The notes under the pieces: model-generated
The model's input: only the letters and a program-made list of their open reading frames with translations
Database searches by the model: none
Told to the model about the DNA's origin: nothing
Origin: JACKDW01 sp964621785
GTDB lineage: Bacteria > Myxococcota_A > Polyangia > Nannocystales > Nannocystaceae
DNA: 64,000 nucleotides
Assembly (NCBI GenBank): GCA_964621785.1
Contig: CAZUPD010000013.1
Location: forward strand, 1-64,000
Reading direction: 5' to 3'
Program-made: the position numbers and the translations under genes
Shown here: positions 1 through 7,841 of the stretch, piece by piece
Position numbering within the stretch: position 1 is the stretch's first letter
How the letters are laid out: each line of letters begins with the position of its first letter

Positions 1-2
1 AG

Positions 3-74
3 TGGGCGCGACAAGGGTCGAACTTGTGACTTCCACCGTGTGAAGGTGGCACTCTACCACTGAGTTACGCGCCC
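3..74 (-). tRNA. tRNA-Val (anticodon CAC)
   Basis: A complete cloverleaf can be folded on the minus strand: 7-bp acceptor stem (68-74 with 4-10), anticodon stem CCACC/GGTGG with loop TTCACAC giving anticodon CAC, and T stem ACAAG/CTTGT with loop TTCGACC. It reads the valine codon GUG. The discriminator base is A and the CCA end is not encoded. No attachment-site duplication or integrase is seen beside it. Confidence 0.95.
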
Positions 75-169
75 GTGGTGAGGAGGCGGCTTATAGCGCG
101 GGAATTCGGGGGCGTCAAGCGCTGCACGGGCAGTCCTTCGAGGAGGCGGCAGCGCGTAAGCTAGCGGCC

Positions 170-1573
170 ATGCGGACCGCTCCGGAATACCTCGAAAGCC
201 TTCGTCAACGCTCGCTCCGTCTGTTTGTCGACGGTGAGTTGATCTCGGATCCGGTGTCCCATCCCAAAGTTCGCCCGGCCATCAACGCCGTCGCGGCGAC
301 CTATGCCCTGGCCCACGACCCGGAGCACAAACAACTTGCAACTGCACATTCCGAACTGATCGACGCCCCTGTCAACCGGTTTTGCCATCTATTTTGCGAG
401 CCTCACGACCTCGTACGCAAGGTCGAACTTCAGCGTGTACTCGGTCGACTGACGGGCACCTGCTTTCAGCGTTGTGTCGGAATGGATGGCCTCAACGCCC
501 TATTTATCGCCACCTGGGACGCGGGAAAAGATGCGCATACAAAATTTGTTCACTGGCTCGAAGGTGTCCAACGCCGCGACGAAGTCATCTGTGGGGCCAT
601 GACCGATCCCAAAGGGGATCGCCGTAAACGTCCGGGTGCCCAACCCGAGCACTACCTCCGGATCGTCGAGCGCCGCGCCGATGGAATCGTGATCCGCGGG
701 GCCAAGATGCACCAGACGGGGGCTGCCAACGCCCACCAGATCTTGGTGATGCCCGGGATGGGGATGCGTCCCGGCGAGGAGGATTTTGCTGTCGCGGCCG
801 CGATGCCGGTCGACGCCCCGGGGATCACCATGGTGCTCGGGCGGCAGCCTTCGGACGGGCGCAAGGGCGGGGTCGATGCCGGCAACCACACCTACGGCGG
901 CCAAGAAGTTGTGGTGTTGTTTGACGATGTGTTCATTCCCCACGAGCGGGTATTCCTCGACGGTCAACTCGAGGCAGCGGCGACTCTCGTAGATGTATTT
1001 GCAAGTTATCACCGGGCCAGCTACGGCGGCTGCAAACCGGGCAACCTCGATGTCTTGATCGGTGCGAGTCGGCTGTTATCGAAGATCCACGGCACGCTTC
1101 AGGCCTCGCATGTGCGGGACAAACTAGTCGAGATGGTTCACCTCACCGAGACCGTCCACGGTGTTGGGCTTGCGGCCAGCTCGCGCAGCACACAACACGC
1201 GGCGGGCCTGTGGCAGGTCGATCCAATCTTGGCGAATGTTTGTAAGCACAACGTCACCCGGATCCCCTACGAAGTTGTGCGCTTGGCCGAAGACCTCGCC
1301 GGCGGACTGATGGCCACCATGCCCTCCCTGCAAGACCTTAAACATCCCGAAATCGGTGCTCAGCTACAGGTCGCGGTTGGTGGGGAGCAACGGGCGCGGT
1401 TGTTGCGATTGGTCGAGTGGATGACCTACGGTTCAGGTTCCGTGCCGTTGCGGATCGAATGCATGCACGGCGCCGGCTCGCCCCAGGCCCAGCGGATTGT
1501 CTTGGAGCGTCGAATCGACTGGGATGTGCGGATGCAGCAGGCGAGGCGGCTCGCCGGGTTGCCCGAGGCATAA
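170..1573 (+). CDS. abfD: 4-hydroxybutyryl-CoA dehydratase / vinylacetyl-CoA isomerase
   Basis: Member of the 4-hydroxyphenylacetate 3-hydroxylase (HpaB) flavoprotein superfamily, 467 aa. It most resembles 4-hydroxybutyryl-CoA dehydratase, which converts 4-hydroxybutyryl-CoA to crotonyl-CoA with FAD and a [4Fe-4S] cluster. The four cluster ligands known from the Clostridium aminobutyricum enzyme (C99, C103, H292, C299) have counterparts with the same spacing: C98 and C102 (GTCFQRC) and H281 and C288 (HRASYGGC). Plain HpaB monooxygenases lack these ligands, so this is the basis of the call. The substrate-binding core MTDPKGDR is near residue 145. The ATG at 170 precedes the conserved N-terminus; no strong ribosome binding site is adjacent. 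It stands alone between tRNA-Val and a convergent gene. Its product would feed the short-chain acyl-CoA genes at 51.6-57.5 kb. Confidence 0.85.
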   Translation: MRTAPEYLESLRQRSLRLFVDGELISDPVSHPKVRPAINAVAATYALAHDPEHKQLATAHSELIDAPVNRFCHLFCEPHDLVRKVELQRVLGRLTGTCFQRCVGMDGLNALFIATWDAGKDAHTKFVHWLEGVQRRDEVICGAMTDPKGDRRKRPGAQPEHYLRIVERRADGIVIRGAKMHQTGAANAHQILVMPGMGMRPGEEDFAVAAAMPVDAPGITMVLGRQPSDGRKGGVDAGNHTYGGQEVVVLFDDVFIPHERVFLDGQLEAAATLVDVFASYHRASYGGCKPGNLDVLIGASRLLSKIHGTLQASHVRDKLVEMVHLTETVHGVGLAASSRSTQHAAGLWQVDPILANVCKHNVTRIPYEVVRLAEDLAGGLMATMPSLQDLKHPEIGAQLQVAVGGEQRARLLRLVEWMTYGSGSVPLRIECMHGAGSPQAQRIVLERRIDWDVRMQQARRLAGLPEA

Positions 1574-1596
1574 CCCGACAGTCAGTTGCAAGCACA

Positions 1597-2220
1597 TCAA
1601 ACCGTTTGTGAACGGCTGTCTCCGGGCATCACTTCCGCGTCGAGTCGGGCGACAAACGCCGCGACTTCGCGCGGGGTTTGCAGACGAATAAACCGGATCT
1701 GCGACCACCTGGGGTCGAAGATCTGTGCCAGCATCCACCTTCGTTTGCGACGGGATTGGCTGACGGCCCAGTGGATCAGGGAGTCGTGGTGCCAAAATTT
1801 AAGCTGTGGCCACAGGCGTTCGCGGTTGGTGCCCCACAGCAGTTCCTTGTCGCGGTAGCGCTTGATTGAGCGACGGACAACTCGGGTGACGATGGTCGGC
1901 AACGGCAGGTCGAGCCACACAACCGTGTCGAGTCGTGGCCAAAAGACCCGTTGGCAAAACTCCGAGTAGCTCCCCGCGACCACCCAAGCATCGCCGGCGG
2001 TCGCGTCCCGTACGCGTTGTTCAAACCGTTGCGGATCGGTTTGTGTCAGGTCGATCCAGTTGGGTAACCAGTTGAGTGCGTCGAGTTCGACAAACGCGGC
2101 GTCGATGCGACGTGCCACTTGGGTTGCGAGCGTGCTCTTGCCCGCACATGTGTTGCCGATGACGTGGATCCGCCTGCCGATGAGCGAGTGAAACGTGGCG
2201 GGTGTGGTTGCCTCCTCCAT
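1597..2220 (-). CDS. P-loop nucleotide kinase-like protein (adenylate-kinase/FlaR-like)
   Basis: About 207 aa. A Walker A loop GNTCAGKST lies at residues 22-30, followed by an adenylate-kinase-like layout (LDALNW and the WVVAGSY strand) and an Arg-rich lid region (RVVRRSIKRYRDKELLWG). Family members are small P-loop proteins often named topology modulation or FlaR-like; the substrate is not established. The frame stays open about 260 nt further upstream, but the residues before the ATG at 2220 are low-complexity and not protein-like, so 2220 is chosen. It converges with the abfD homologue, 23 nt away. Confidence 0.65.
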   Translation of the reverse strand: MEEATTPATFHSLIGRRIHVIGNTCAGKSTLATQVARRIDAAFVELDALNWLPNWIDLTQTDPQRFEQRVRDATAGDAWVVAGSYSEFCQRVFWPRLDTVVWLDLPLPTIVTRVVRRSIKRYRDKELLWGTNRERLWPQLKFWHHDSLIHWAVSQSRRKRRWMLAQIFDPRWSQIRFIRLQTPREVAAFVARLDAEVMPGDSRSQTV

Positions 2221-2495
2221 GGCGCGGAAGCATACGCTCGGCAAGCGACTTTTGGTATCGCGCTCGGCATCGATCGAGATCGGAAACGCAACCAGCGGCA
2301 CCCTGTGACCCTCACACCGGGATTCGTGTAGGGGTCTGCACCGGACCATACACAGCAGTTTGCATGTAGCTGCATGCGTGTTTGTGCACTTGGACCTATT
2401 CATGGTTGCAGATGAAGATGTCTTAAGAGTCATAAACTTTGTTTTAGGTGAGGTCTGAATGTGGGCGTCGACAAGCAATTATCCCCTGTTGAAGA

Positions 2496-3158
2496 GTGTG
2501 TATCATCGCCGCAGTGAGTGATGGCGATGGACAGGAGCACCCGCGGGTGGAGCAACACCGGATCGACCGCGTGATCGAAGTCCTCGGCTATCTGACACTC
2601 GATGAGTTTGATGTCCGGGCCCTGACCATCGCTCCGCGGGAAGATAGCTTCGGTGTGTTGGAACAGGTCGTGATGATGGTGGCCCACGAGTACATCGACG
2701 CGATTGGTGAAAACCGGCGCATGGATGATGAGCGCACGCAGATGATCGATAAACTGCGTGGGGCGGTGAAGGCCCTGTCGACGCCGATCATCGACGTCTG
2801 GGACGGCATCCTGTCCCTGCCGATCGCCGGGGTCGTCGATGCTGAGCGGGCGACCGAAATGACCGAGCGTTTGTTGACCCGTATCAGTCACTCGGGAGCG
2901 CGTTGTGTGATTATCGATATCACCGGGGTCGACGAGGTCGATGCTGCGACCGCCGCCCACCTCCTGCGGATGGTACGGGCGACTCGACTTTTAGGTGCTT
3001 ATACACTTGTTTCGGGGATTCAACCCTCGGTTGCGCAGGCGTTTGTCGACCTCGACCAACTCGTACACGGCAGTTTGACGACCGTTCGCAGCTTGCGCGA
3101 CGGACTGCAGATTTGTATGGCGTATCTCAATCGAGATACGAAGGTGCGCCGTGGCTAA
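2496..3158 (+). CDS. RsbR-like STAS-domain regulator
   Basis: 220 aa from a GTG start; another in-frame GTG is at 2514. The C-terminal half (about 90-205) is a STAS domain of the RsbR/RsbS type, recognisable from STPIIDVWDGILSLPI, the strand IIDITGVDEVDA and GIQPSVAQAFVDL. The N-terminal 85 residues are helical and look like a compact sensor or dimerisation part. RsbR-type proteins form stressosomes and control a partner-switching kinase. The Thr that normally follows the conserved VD in the second phospho-loop is Ala here, so phospho-control may differ. The end overlaps the next STAS-like gene by 8 nt (GTGGCTAA), which suggests translational coupling. No RsbT kinase or phosphatase gene is adjacent. 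Confidence 0.75.
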   Translation: MCIIAAVSDGDGQEHPRVEQHRIDRVIEVLGYLTLDEFDVRALTIAPREDSFGVLEQVVMMVAHEYIDAIGENRRMDDERTQMIDKLRGAVKALSTPIIDVWDGILSLPIAGVVDAERATEMTERLLTRISHSGARCVIIDITGVDEVDAATAAHLLRMVRATRLLGAYTLVSGIQPSVAQAFVDLDQLVHGSLTTVRSLRDGLQICMAYLNRDTKVRRG

Positions 3159-3588
3159 CCGGGAGCTGCCCTCGCGCGACAATCCGCTGCGGACAGGCCG
3201 GCATCTGCTGTACTTTCTCGGTCCCGAGATCCAGGTGATCGAATACGATGGCGACCTGACCGTCGACGACATCGACCTGTTGATCGACGTACCGGGCTTC
3301 AGCCGGGAATGTGTCGTCACGATCCGCGACGTGCGAAGGCTCGGCAAGGTCGGCTACCGGACCCGCAACCGGTTGGCGAAGGTCGGGTACAAAGGCCTCG
3401 GGCTCGATCGTAGCAATGTAAAAGTCTTTGTGGTGGGGGCTTCGATTGCCCAGCGGGGACTGATCAAGATGCTCCTCGCTGCGATGGGATTCGTCTCCGG
3501 TCGCCAACACACCTTTGTGGCTTACGAGACCTTGGATGAGGCGCGGCCCAGGAGCATGTCGCCACGCTCGCCGAGCATTGATTTGTAA
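3151..3588 (+). CDS. STAS/SpoIIAA-like protein, paralogue 1 of 3
   Basis: 145 aa. The GTG start overlaps the stop of the RsbR-like gene. It shares its layout with the next two genes: an N-terminal GRHLLYFLGPEIQVIEYDGD hairpin, a central TIRDVRRLGKV motif, a hydrophobic helix after VFVVGAS, and a C-terminal segment ending in an ETLDEA motif. This strand-helix order with a DG(D/E) turn and late EA motif resembles the SpoIIAA-like/STAS fold. That is a pattern judgement, not a database hit. The tail is shorter than in its paralogues. It probably acts as a partner-switch or scaffold protein with the upstream STAS protein. Confidence 0.6.
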   Translation: MANRELPSRDNPLRTGRHLLYFLGPEIQVIEYDGDLTVDDIDLLIDVPGFSRECVVTIRDVRRLGKVGYRTRNRLAKVGYKGLGLDRSNVKVFVVGASIAQRGLIKMLLAAMGFVSGRQHTFVAYETLDEARPRSMSPRSPSIDL

Positions 3589-3614
3589 GATCAACTAAAC
3601 TGAGAGTACACACC

Positions 3615-4091
3615 ATGGAGCTTGGGGCATATCCGACCCGCGAAAACCCGTTTCGGTTCGGGCCCCACACATATTACTGCCTGGGCCCGCGGGTCGATGT
3701 TGCCGTGTTTGATGGCGACGTCGACAGCGAGCATTTACTGGCTCTCCTCGAGGTCACTCGGGCGTTTGGCGGAAACTGTGTCGCGCGCATACGAGACGTC
3801 CGAAAACTCGGGAAGGTCCCACGGGGTTGGCGGAGTTTGTTGACGCGGGACAAGGTCAAAAGCTTTGGAGAGCTCCGCGTGGAGCCCCATGTGTTCCTCG
3901 TCAAGGATAGCGTGGTGATCCGGGCGATGGTTCGGTTGGCGATGACCGCGGTACGCCTGATGTCGTCTCAGCGGATCCGCGTGATCCCGACCGAAACGTT
4001 GGCTGAAGCGCGGGACAAAGCGACCGCCTATGCCAGCGCGATCGACGAGGAAATCGGCCCGGTGAGCAAACGTCGTGAAGGAAACGAATGA
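3615..4091 (+). CDS. STAS/SpoIIAA-like protein, paralogue 2 of 3
   Basis: 158 aa, ATG start 26 nt after paralogue 1. It aligns along its length with both neighbours: RFGPHTYYCLGPRVDVAVFDGD near the N-terminus, ARIRDVRKLGKV in the middle, VFLVKDSVVIRAMVRLAM, then RVIPTETLAEA and a C-terminal helix ending DEEIGPV. No catalytic motif or membrane segment is seen. The tandem arrangement indicates local duplication followed by divergence. The product is predicted to be cytoplasmic; function unknown. Confidence 0.6.
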   Translation: MELGAYPTRENPFRFGPHTYYCLGPRVDVAVFDGDVDSEHLLALLEVTRAFGGNCVARIRDVRKLGKVPRGWRSLLTRDKVKSFGELRVEPHVFLVKDSVVIRAMVRLAMTAVRLMSSQRIRVIPTETLAEARDKATAYASAIDEEIGPVSKRREGNE

Positions 4092-4198
4092 ACATACAAC
4101 ATCGTCGAAATACGTCACGACCGGGTTGGTCGGTCGACGAGACGAGGTTTTCGTAGATACTTGCGCATACACTCGAATCAAGAATTGTTGAACCGGCA

Positions 4199-4666
4199 AT
4201 GACCTCCCACCTTCGACCAACACCCGAAGCGCCCCTGTGGATCGGCCCGCATAAGGTGTATTACATACACCCGCGGGTCGATGTCGCGGTGATGGATGGC
4301 GAATTGTCGCATGAACACCTGTTGCAGCTGTGGGCGATGATCGGTGAGTTTGGTGGTCACTGCGTGGCGATGGTGCGGGATGCCCAGAAGCTCGGGAACA
4401 TCAGTCCACAGGCGCGGCGTTTTGTCGTGCGACACGGTCTGCATGGACTCGGCGAGTCAGGTGTGGAGCTGCGGTTGTATCTGGCCAATGTCAATACCGT
4501 GACCCGGGCGTTGGTGCGGATCATGATGTCGGCCATTCGTGTCGTGTCCAAGCGCCCGCTGCGGGTGATCCCCACGGCTTCGTTCGAGGAGGCTGTGACG
4601 TTGGCACTCGCCTACGCCGAGGAAATCGACGAGAAACTCGGGCCTGTTCGGTTGCTTCCATCGTAG
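4199..4666 (+). CDS. STAS/SpoIIAA-like protein, paralogue 3 of 3
   Basis: 155 aa. Same architecture as the two preceding genes: WIGPHKVYYIHPRVDVAVMDGE, then MVRDAQKLGNI, LYLANVNTVTRALVRIMM, RVIPTASFEEA and a C-terminal DEKLGPV. It is closer to paralogue 2 than to paralogue 1, since both keep the C-terminal helix. A 107-nt gap separates it from paralogue 2, so it may have its own promoter; I see no clear promoter or terminator there. Together with the RsbR-like gene it makes a four-gene STAS-fold cluster. Confidence 0.6.
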   Translation: MTSHLRPTPEAPLWIGPHKVYYIHPRVDVAVMDGELSHEHLLQLWAMIGEFGGHCVAMVRDAQKLGNISPQARRFVVRHGLHGLGESGVELRLYLANVNTVTRALVRIMMSAIRVVSKRPLRVIPTASFEEAVTLALAYAEEIDEKLGPVRLLPS

Positions 4667-4787
4667 TTGTTGATGCATGAATATCTGGGGGGCGCTCATT
4701 CGCCCGGGTATTCCAACAACGCAAGTACCAGCGGGTTGGCCCACAAAAAATTGTAAGGAAAAATTGGCGCCCGGCAATGGAATCCAC

Positions 4788-5459
4788 ATGAGAGACACCA
4801 TCACCAAACTTCGTCATTGCCTATCTATCCTTACTTTCGCGTACTTCCTGACCCCAGGTTCTGTACTTGCAGCGAGCGTCCAATGCTCGAATGAGCACGG
4901 CACCTGTACTGTCAGCGACGAAGGGCCCGACTGGGCGAGCTGCGACTGTGAATACGGAAGTGGGGAAGGTACAGGGGGCAATACCTGGGATGACCTTTCC
5001 GATGCGGAGCTCGAGGTTATCTGTGAGGACTTTTTATTGTCGTGTGGCGAGAGCTCGAGTACAACCGGCGACCCGACCGGAGAGACCGAAGGATCGACGA
5101 CTGATCCGACCGCGGGCGATACGGAGTGGTCGACGACTGACCCGACGACAGGTGAGAGCGATGGTTCGACGACGTTCGAGACAACGACGACGACAGATAC
5201 CGGGGCCACGGTGACCACGCTTGAATCCGGCTCGACGAGTGAGGACGACGGTACGGACGAGACCGCGTGCGACACCGAGTCCGCCGAGGAACAGCTCGAG
5301 ATGGATGTGGACGAAAACGAAAACCACAACAGCGATGGTGTTAACGAAGACGACAAGGTCGGTTGTTCCATCACCGCAGGTCCAGGCAGCGCGTCCCTTC
5401 TCGGACTTGGGCTACTGCTCGGCCTCACAGGAGTCCGTCGCCGTCGGTTCAGGCGTTGA
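4788..5459 (+). CDS. MYXO-CTERM-like surface protein with Ser/Thr-rich stalk
   Basis: 223 aa when started at the ATG at 4788. This start puts a normal signal peptide (LRHCLSILTFAYFLTPGSVLAA) at the N-terminus; the frame is open further upstream but the extra residues do not look like part of the protein. After cleavage comes a small Cys-containing part (four Cys between about 30 and 55), then an acidic Ser/Thr/Gly-rich stalk with repeated STTDPT units, then a second Cys. The C-terminus GCSITAGPGSASLLGLGL plus an Arg cluster (RRRRFRR) has the Cys-hydrophobic helix-Arg pattern of the MYXO-CTERM sorting signal. It is probably exported and anchored at the cell surface. Palindrome copy 4862 encodes the signal-peptide cleavage region. 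Confidence 0.75.
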   Translation: MRDTITKLRHCLSILTFAYFLTPGSVLAASVQCSNEHGTCTVSDEGPDWASCDCEYGSGEGTGGNTWDDLSDAELEVICEDFLLSCGESSSTTGDPTGETEGSTTDPTAGDTEWSTTDPTTGESDGSTTFETTTTTDTGATVTTLESGSTSEDDGTDETACDTESAEEQLEMDVDENENHNSDGVNEDDKVGCSITAGPGSASLLGLGLLLGLTGVRRRRFRR

Positions 5460-5615
5460 GTCCTACGTCGATGTCGTTCAGCCGGCTGTACGCCGTACCC
5501 GTGGTTGCGGCGTACAGTCACGGGATTCTGCTTGTACACGGAATGTCGAGTATGGATTGTATTTATTGCAAGTACACGTGAATCATTGGAGACACCGAAG
5601 GGAAGAAACGTGCGG

Positions 5616-6887
5616 CTAGTTGAGCAATATCTGGGCTCGGTGCTGGCGTTTTTGTAGGGACTCGGACTGCCCACCTGCACTCGCGGCGACGGGCCGCCGG
5701 GGCAGGGTGAGACGAAAAACGGCTCCTTGCCCGGGGTAGCTCTCGGCCCAGAGTTGACCTCCCAACACCCAGGCCAGGCGGCGACTGATGGCCAACCCGA
5801 GGCCAGTCCCCTCATCCCCACGGATTCGCGATGCCTCGACCTGAGTAAACGGTTCGAAAATAGCTTCGAGGTGATCGCTGGGAATTCCAGGTCCCGTGTC
5901 GGAAACGGAAAACGAAACCGAGACTTCGTCGCTGTTTACGGCGAGGACAATCTCCCCACCTCTACAGAATTTTCCCGCATTCCCAAGTAGGTTAAACAGG
6001 ATTTGACGGACCCGCCGAGGGTCGGTGGTGAGGTCCCCGAGCTCGTCGTCGATGGCGAGGCGGAAGTTGTTGTGATGACGCTGGCACAGCATGTCGGCGA
6101 CCTCGCCGAGCTCGCGGGCGAGCTTGGACGGGTCACAGATCGACCATTCGAGGTCAAGACGGTCGGCATCGACACGGGTGATTTCCAGGACATCTTCGAG
6201 CAGGTTCAAAAGGTGCCCCGCAGATTGGCGGACTTGCTGGAGGTCTTCGACTGCCGTGGGTGAGTTGAGGTCTTCGAGTACAAGTTCGGTGAAGCCGATG
6301 ATCGCGTTCAGTGGCGTTCGTAACTCGTGACTCATATTGCCCAGAAATAACGACTTTGCCCGACTCGCCGCAAGGGCCGCATCGCGGGCTTTGGCCAACT
6401 CCTGCCGTTGCTGCGCGAGGTCTTGCTCGATCAGTTTGCGGCTGGTGATGTCTGTGAATGTAGCTACAATTTGAATGAGCTCTCCGCTTCCGCGCATCTG
6501 GGGGACAGCCGAAACAAGCAGCCATACACGGTCTCCCCGGCTCGGGCGAAAGATGCCCATTGTGACGTCGCGGATTGGTTGACGGGTTTTGACAGCCTGC
6601 ATCACCGGGCGGTCCTCGCCGTGAAACGGTTGGCCATCTTCGCGGATGATGTTCCAACTCGGGTCGAGGGAGGATTTTCCCGCGAGCTGGTCGGCAGTCA
6701 TATCGAGCAGCTCGAGGGCTTTGGGGTTGGCCAAAAGAATTTCGGAGCGGGGCCCCTGAATCACGACACCGACGGAAAGGCCCTCAATCAGTGCCGAGAA
6801 TCGACCCTCGGCGTCTGCGAGGGCTAGCTGCAGGGCACCGAGTTTGTCGGCCAACAGTGGATCAGCTGGCTTCATGTCGGGTTGCAA
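5616..6887 (-). CDS. PAS-domain sensor histidine kinase (soluble)
   Basis: 423 aa, no membrane segment. A PAS domain spans about residues 25-150 (ANPKALELLDMTADQLAGKS and WLLVSAVP), a short coiled coil follows, then the HisKA domain with H187 in SHELRTPLNAIIG. The HATPase_c domain (about 280-400) has an N box LLGNAGKF and G boxes DTGPGIP and GTGLGLAISR. There is no receiver domain and no response regulator next door, so the partner is an orphan elsewhere. The start overlaps the upstream esterase gene by 26 nt, so the two are co-translated. Another possible start is the in-frame ATG at 6875. Confidence 0.9.
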   Translation of the reverse strand: MQPDMKPADPLLADKLGALQLALADAEGRFSALIEGLSVGVVIQGPRSEILLANPKALELLDMTADQLAGKSSLDPSWNIIREDGQPFHGEDRPVMQAVKTRQPIRDVTMGIFRPSRGDRVWLLVSAVPQMRGSGELIQIVATFTDITSRKLIEQDLAQQRQELAKARDAALAASRAKSLFLGNMSHELRTPLNAIIGFTELVLEDLNSPTAVEDLQQVRQSAGHLLNLLEDVLEITRVDADRLDLEWSICDPSKLARELGEVADMLCQRHHNNFRLAIDDELGDLTTDPRRVRQILFNLLGNAGKFCRGGEIVLAVNSDEVSVSFSVSDTGPGIPSDHLEAIFEPFTQVEASRIRGDEGTGLGLAISRRLAWVLGGQLWAESYPGQGAVFRLTLPRRPVAASAGGQSESLQKRQHRAQILLN

Positions 6888-7614
6888 CGACTAGGCCACA
6901 CAATAGCTCGGCAACCGGGCCCGGGGCGGTGATCATCGCGTCGTGTCCGCTGTCGACCTTCAGGATGTGCACACCGTCGGCAACTGCCTGCTCATACATC
7001 GGTTGTAGGGGGTCCGCACCAAACACCGCAAGCAGCCCCTGACGATCGGTGCAGCGGATATAGGTACGCGGGACCTGTGTCGGTCCGTGTTCGAGCCGCA
7101 GGGGCTCGTTGAGGGTCGACATCGGGTGTGCGACGCGGCGATCGCCGATCCAGGCGATGTCCTCGTCAGAGGTCACGCCATAGGCCTGAAGTGGCAACGG
7201 AGGCAGCAGTTCAAAGGAACTCACTGTCTCATCGGACATCTTCTCGAGCGCTTCGCCGGTACCTTCAGCGAATCCCCCAGTTGCGTTTTGGCCATCGCGC
7301 GGGTAGGCGGCGTCGAGGTAGACAAGTTGCGAGAGGCGCTCGGGCACACGGTCTGCCACGCCGGTGATCACCATTCCACCGTAACTGTGGCCGACTAAAA
7401 TCGCGTCGCAGATGCCTTCGTACTTGAGCGTTTGGACAATATCTTCGATGTGAGTGGCAAGGCTGACCGACGGGGTGAGCAGGTGTGACCTATCGCCCGC
7501 ACCGGTGAGACTTGGCGTCCACACATCGTGGCCAGCAGCTCGCAGCCGCCGGTTCACGCGTTGCCAATACCACCCGCCCGTGAAGGCACCATGTACCAAA
7601 ACAAATTTCGCCAT
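6862..7614 (-). CDS. Alpha/beta hydrolase, plant-esterase-like
   Basis: 250 aa single-domain alpha/beta hydrolase. The nucleophile elbow is GHSYGG (S77) and an oxyanion-type FVLVHGAFTGGWYW segment opens the protein. A C-terminal SGHDAMI supplies the likely catalytic His. The length and the LVHGAF plus GHSYGGM pattern match the small plant methyl-esterase/hydroxynitrile-lyase-like family that is also common in bacteria. No signal peptide is present, so it acts in the cytoplasm on an unknown ester. It forms an operon with the PAS histidine kinase, whose coding region it overlaps by 26 nt. Confidence 0.8.
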   Translation of the reverse strand: MAKFVLVHGAFTGGWYWQRVNRRLRAAGHDVWTPSLTGAGDRSHLLTPSVSLATHIEDIVQTLKYEGICDAILVGHSYGGMVITGVADRVPERLSQLVYLDAAYPRDGQNATGGFAEGTGEALEKMSDETVSSFELLPPLPLQAYGVTSDEDIAWIGDRRVAHPMSTLNEPLRLEHGPTQVPRTYIRCTDRQGLLAVFGADPLQPMYEQAVADGVHILKVDSGHDAMITAPGPVAELLCGLVVATRHEAS

Positions 7615-7780
7615 GGGTTAAGATCTACCGGTTCCGGTACATCGACACCAGGTCTGTCTTTACAGTCATGAGCAAAACCGGACACGGAGTTTGATGCCGC
7701 CTCGATCCCCAATCAATATGCTCTAAGAGTCAGGATGGGTTGCTGTCGATCCACCTGGCTGCCAAGTTGGGTAAGCGTGC

Positions 7781-7824
7781 GTTTGAGCGTGGTCGACGTG
7801 ACAGATTGTCGACCACGCTCAAAC
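7781..7824. repeat. Perfect 17-bp inverted repeat
   Basis: GTTTGAGCGTGGTCGAC at 7781-7797 is repeated exactly in reverse complement at 7808-7824, with a 10-nt loop. It sits 17 nt past the stop of the minus-strand acyl-CoA synthetase gene. No T-run follows on either strand, so it is either a factor-dependent or stem-only terminator, or an operator-like site. Confidence 0.8.
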
Positions 7825-7841
7825 TTAGGCGAGTCATTCAG

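Noticed and set aside
4814..5821. 335-residue minus-strand frame over the MYXO-CTERM gene
   Set aside because: Its Ser/Val-rich composition is the complement of the Thr/Ser stalk on the plus strand, which has a signal peptide and sorting tail.
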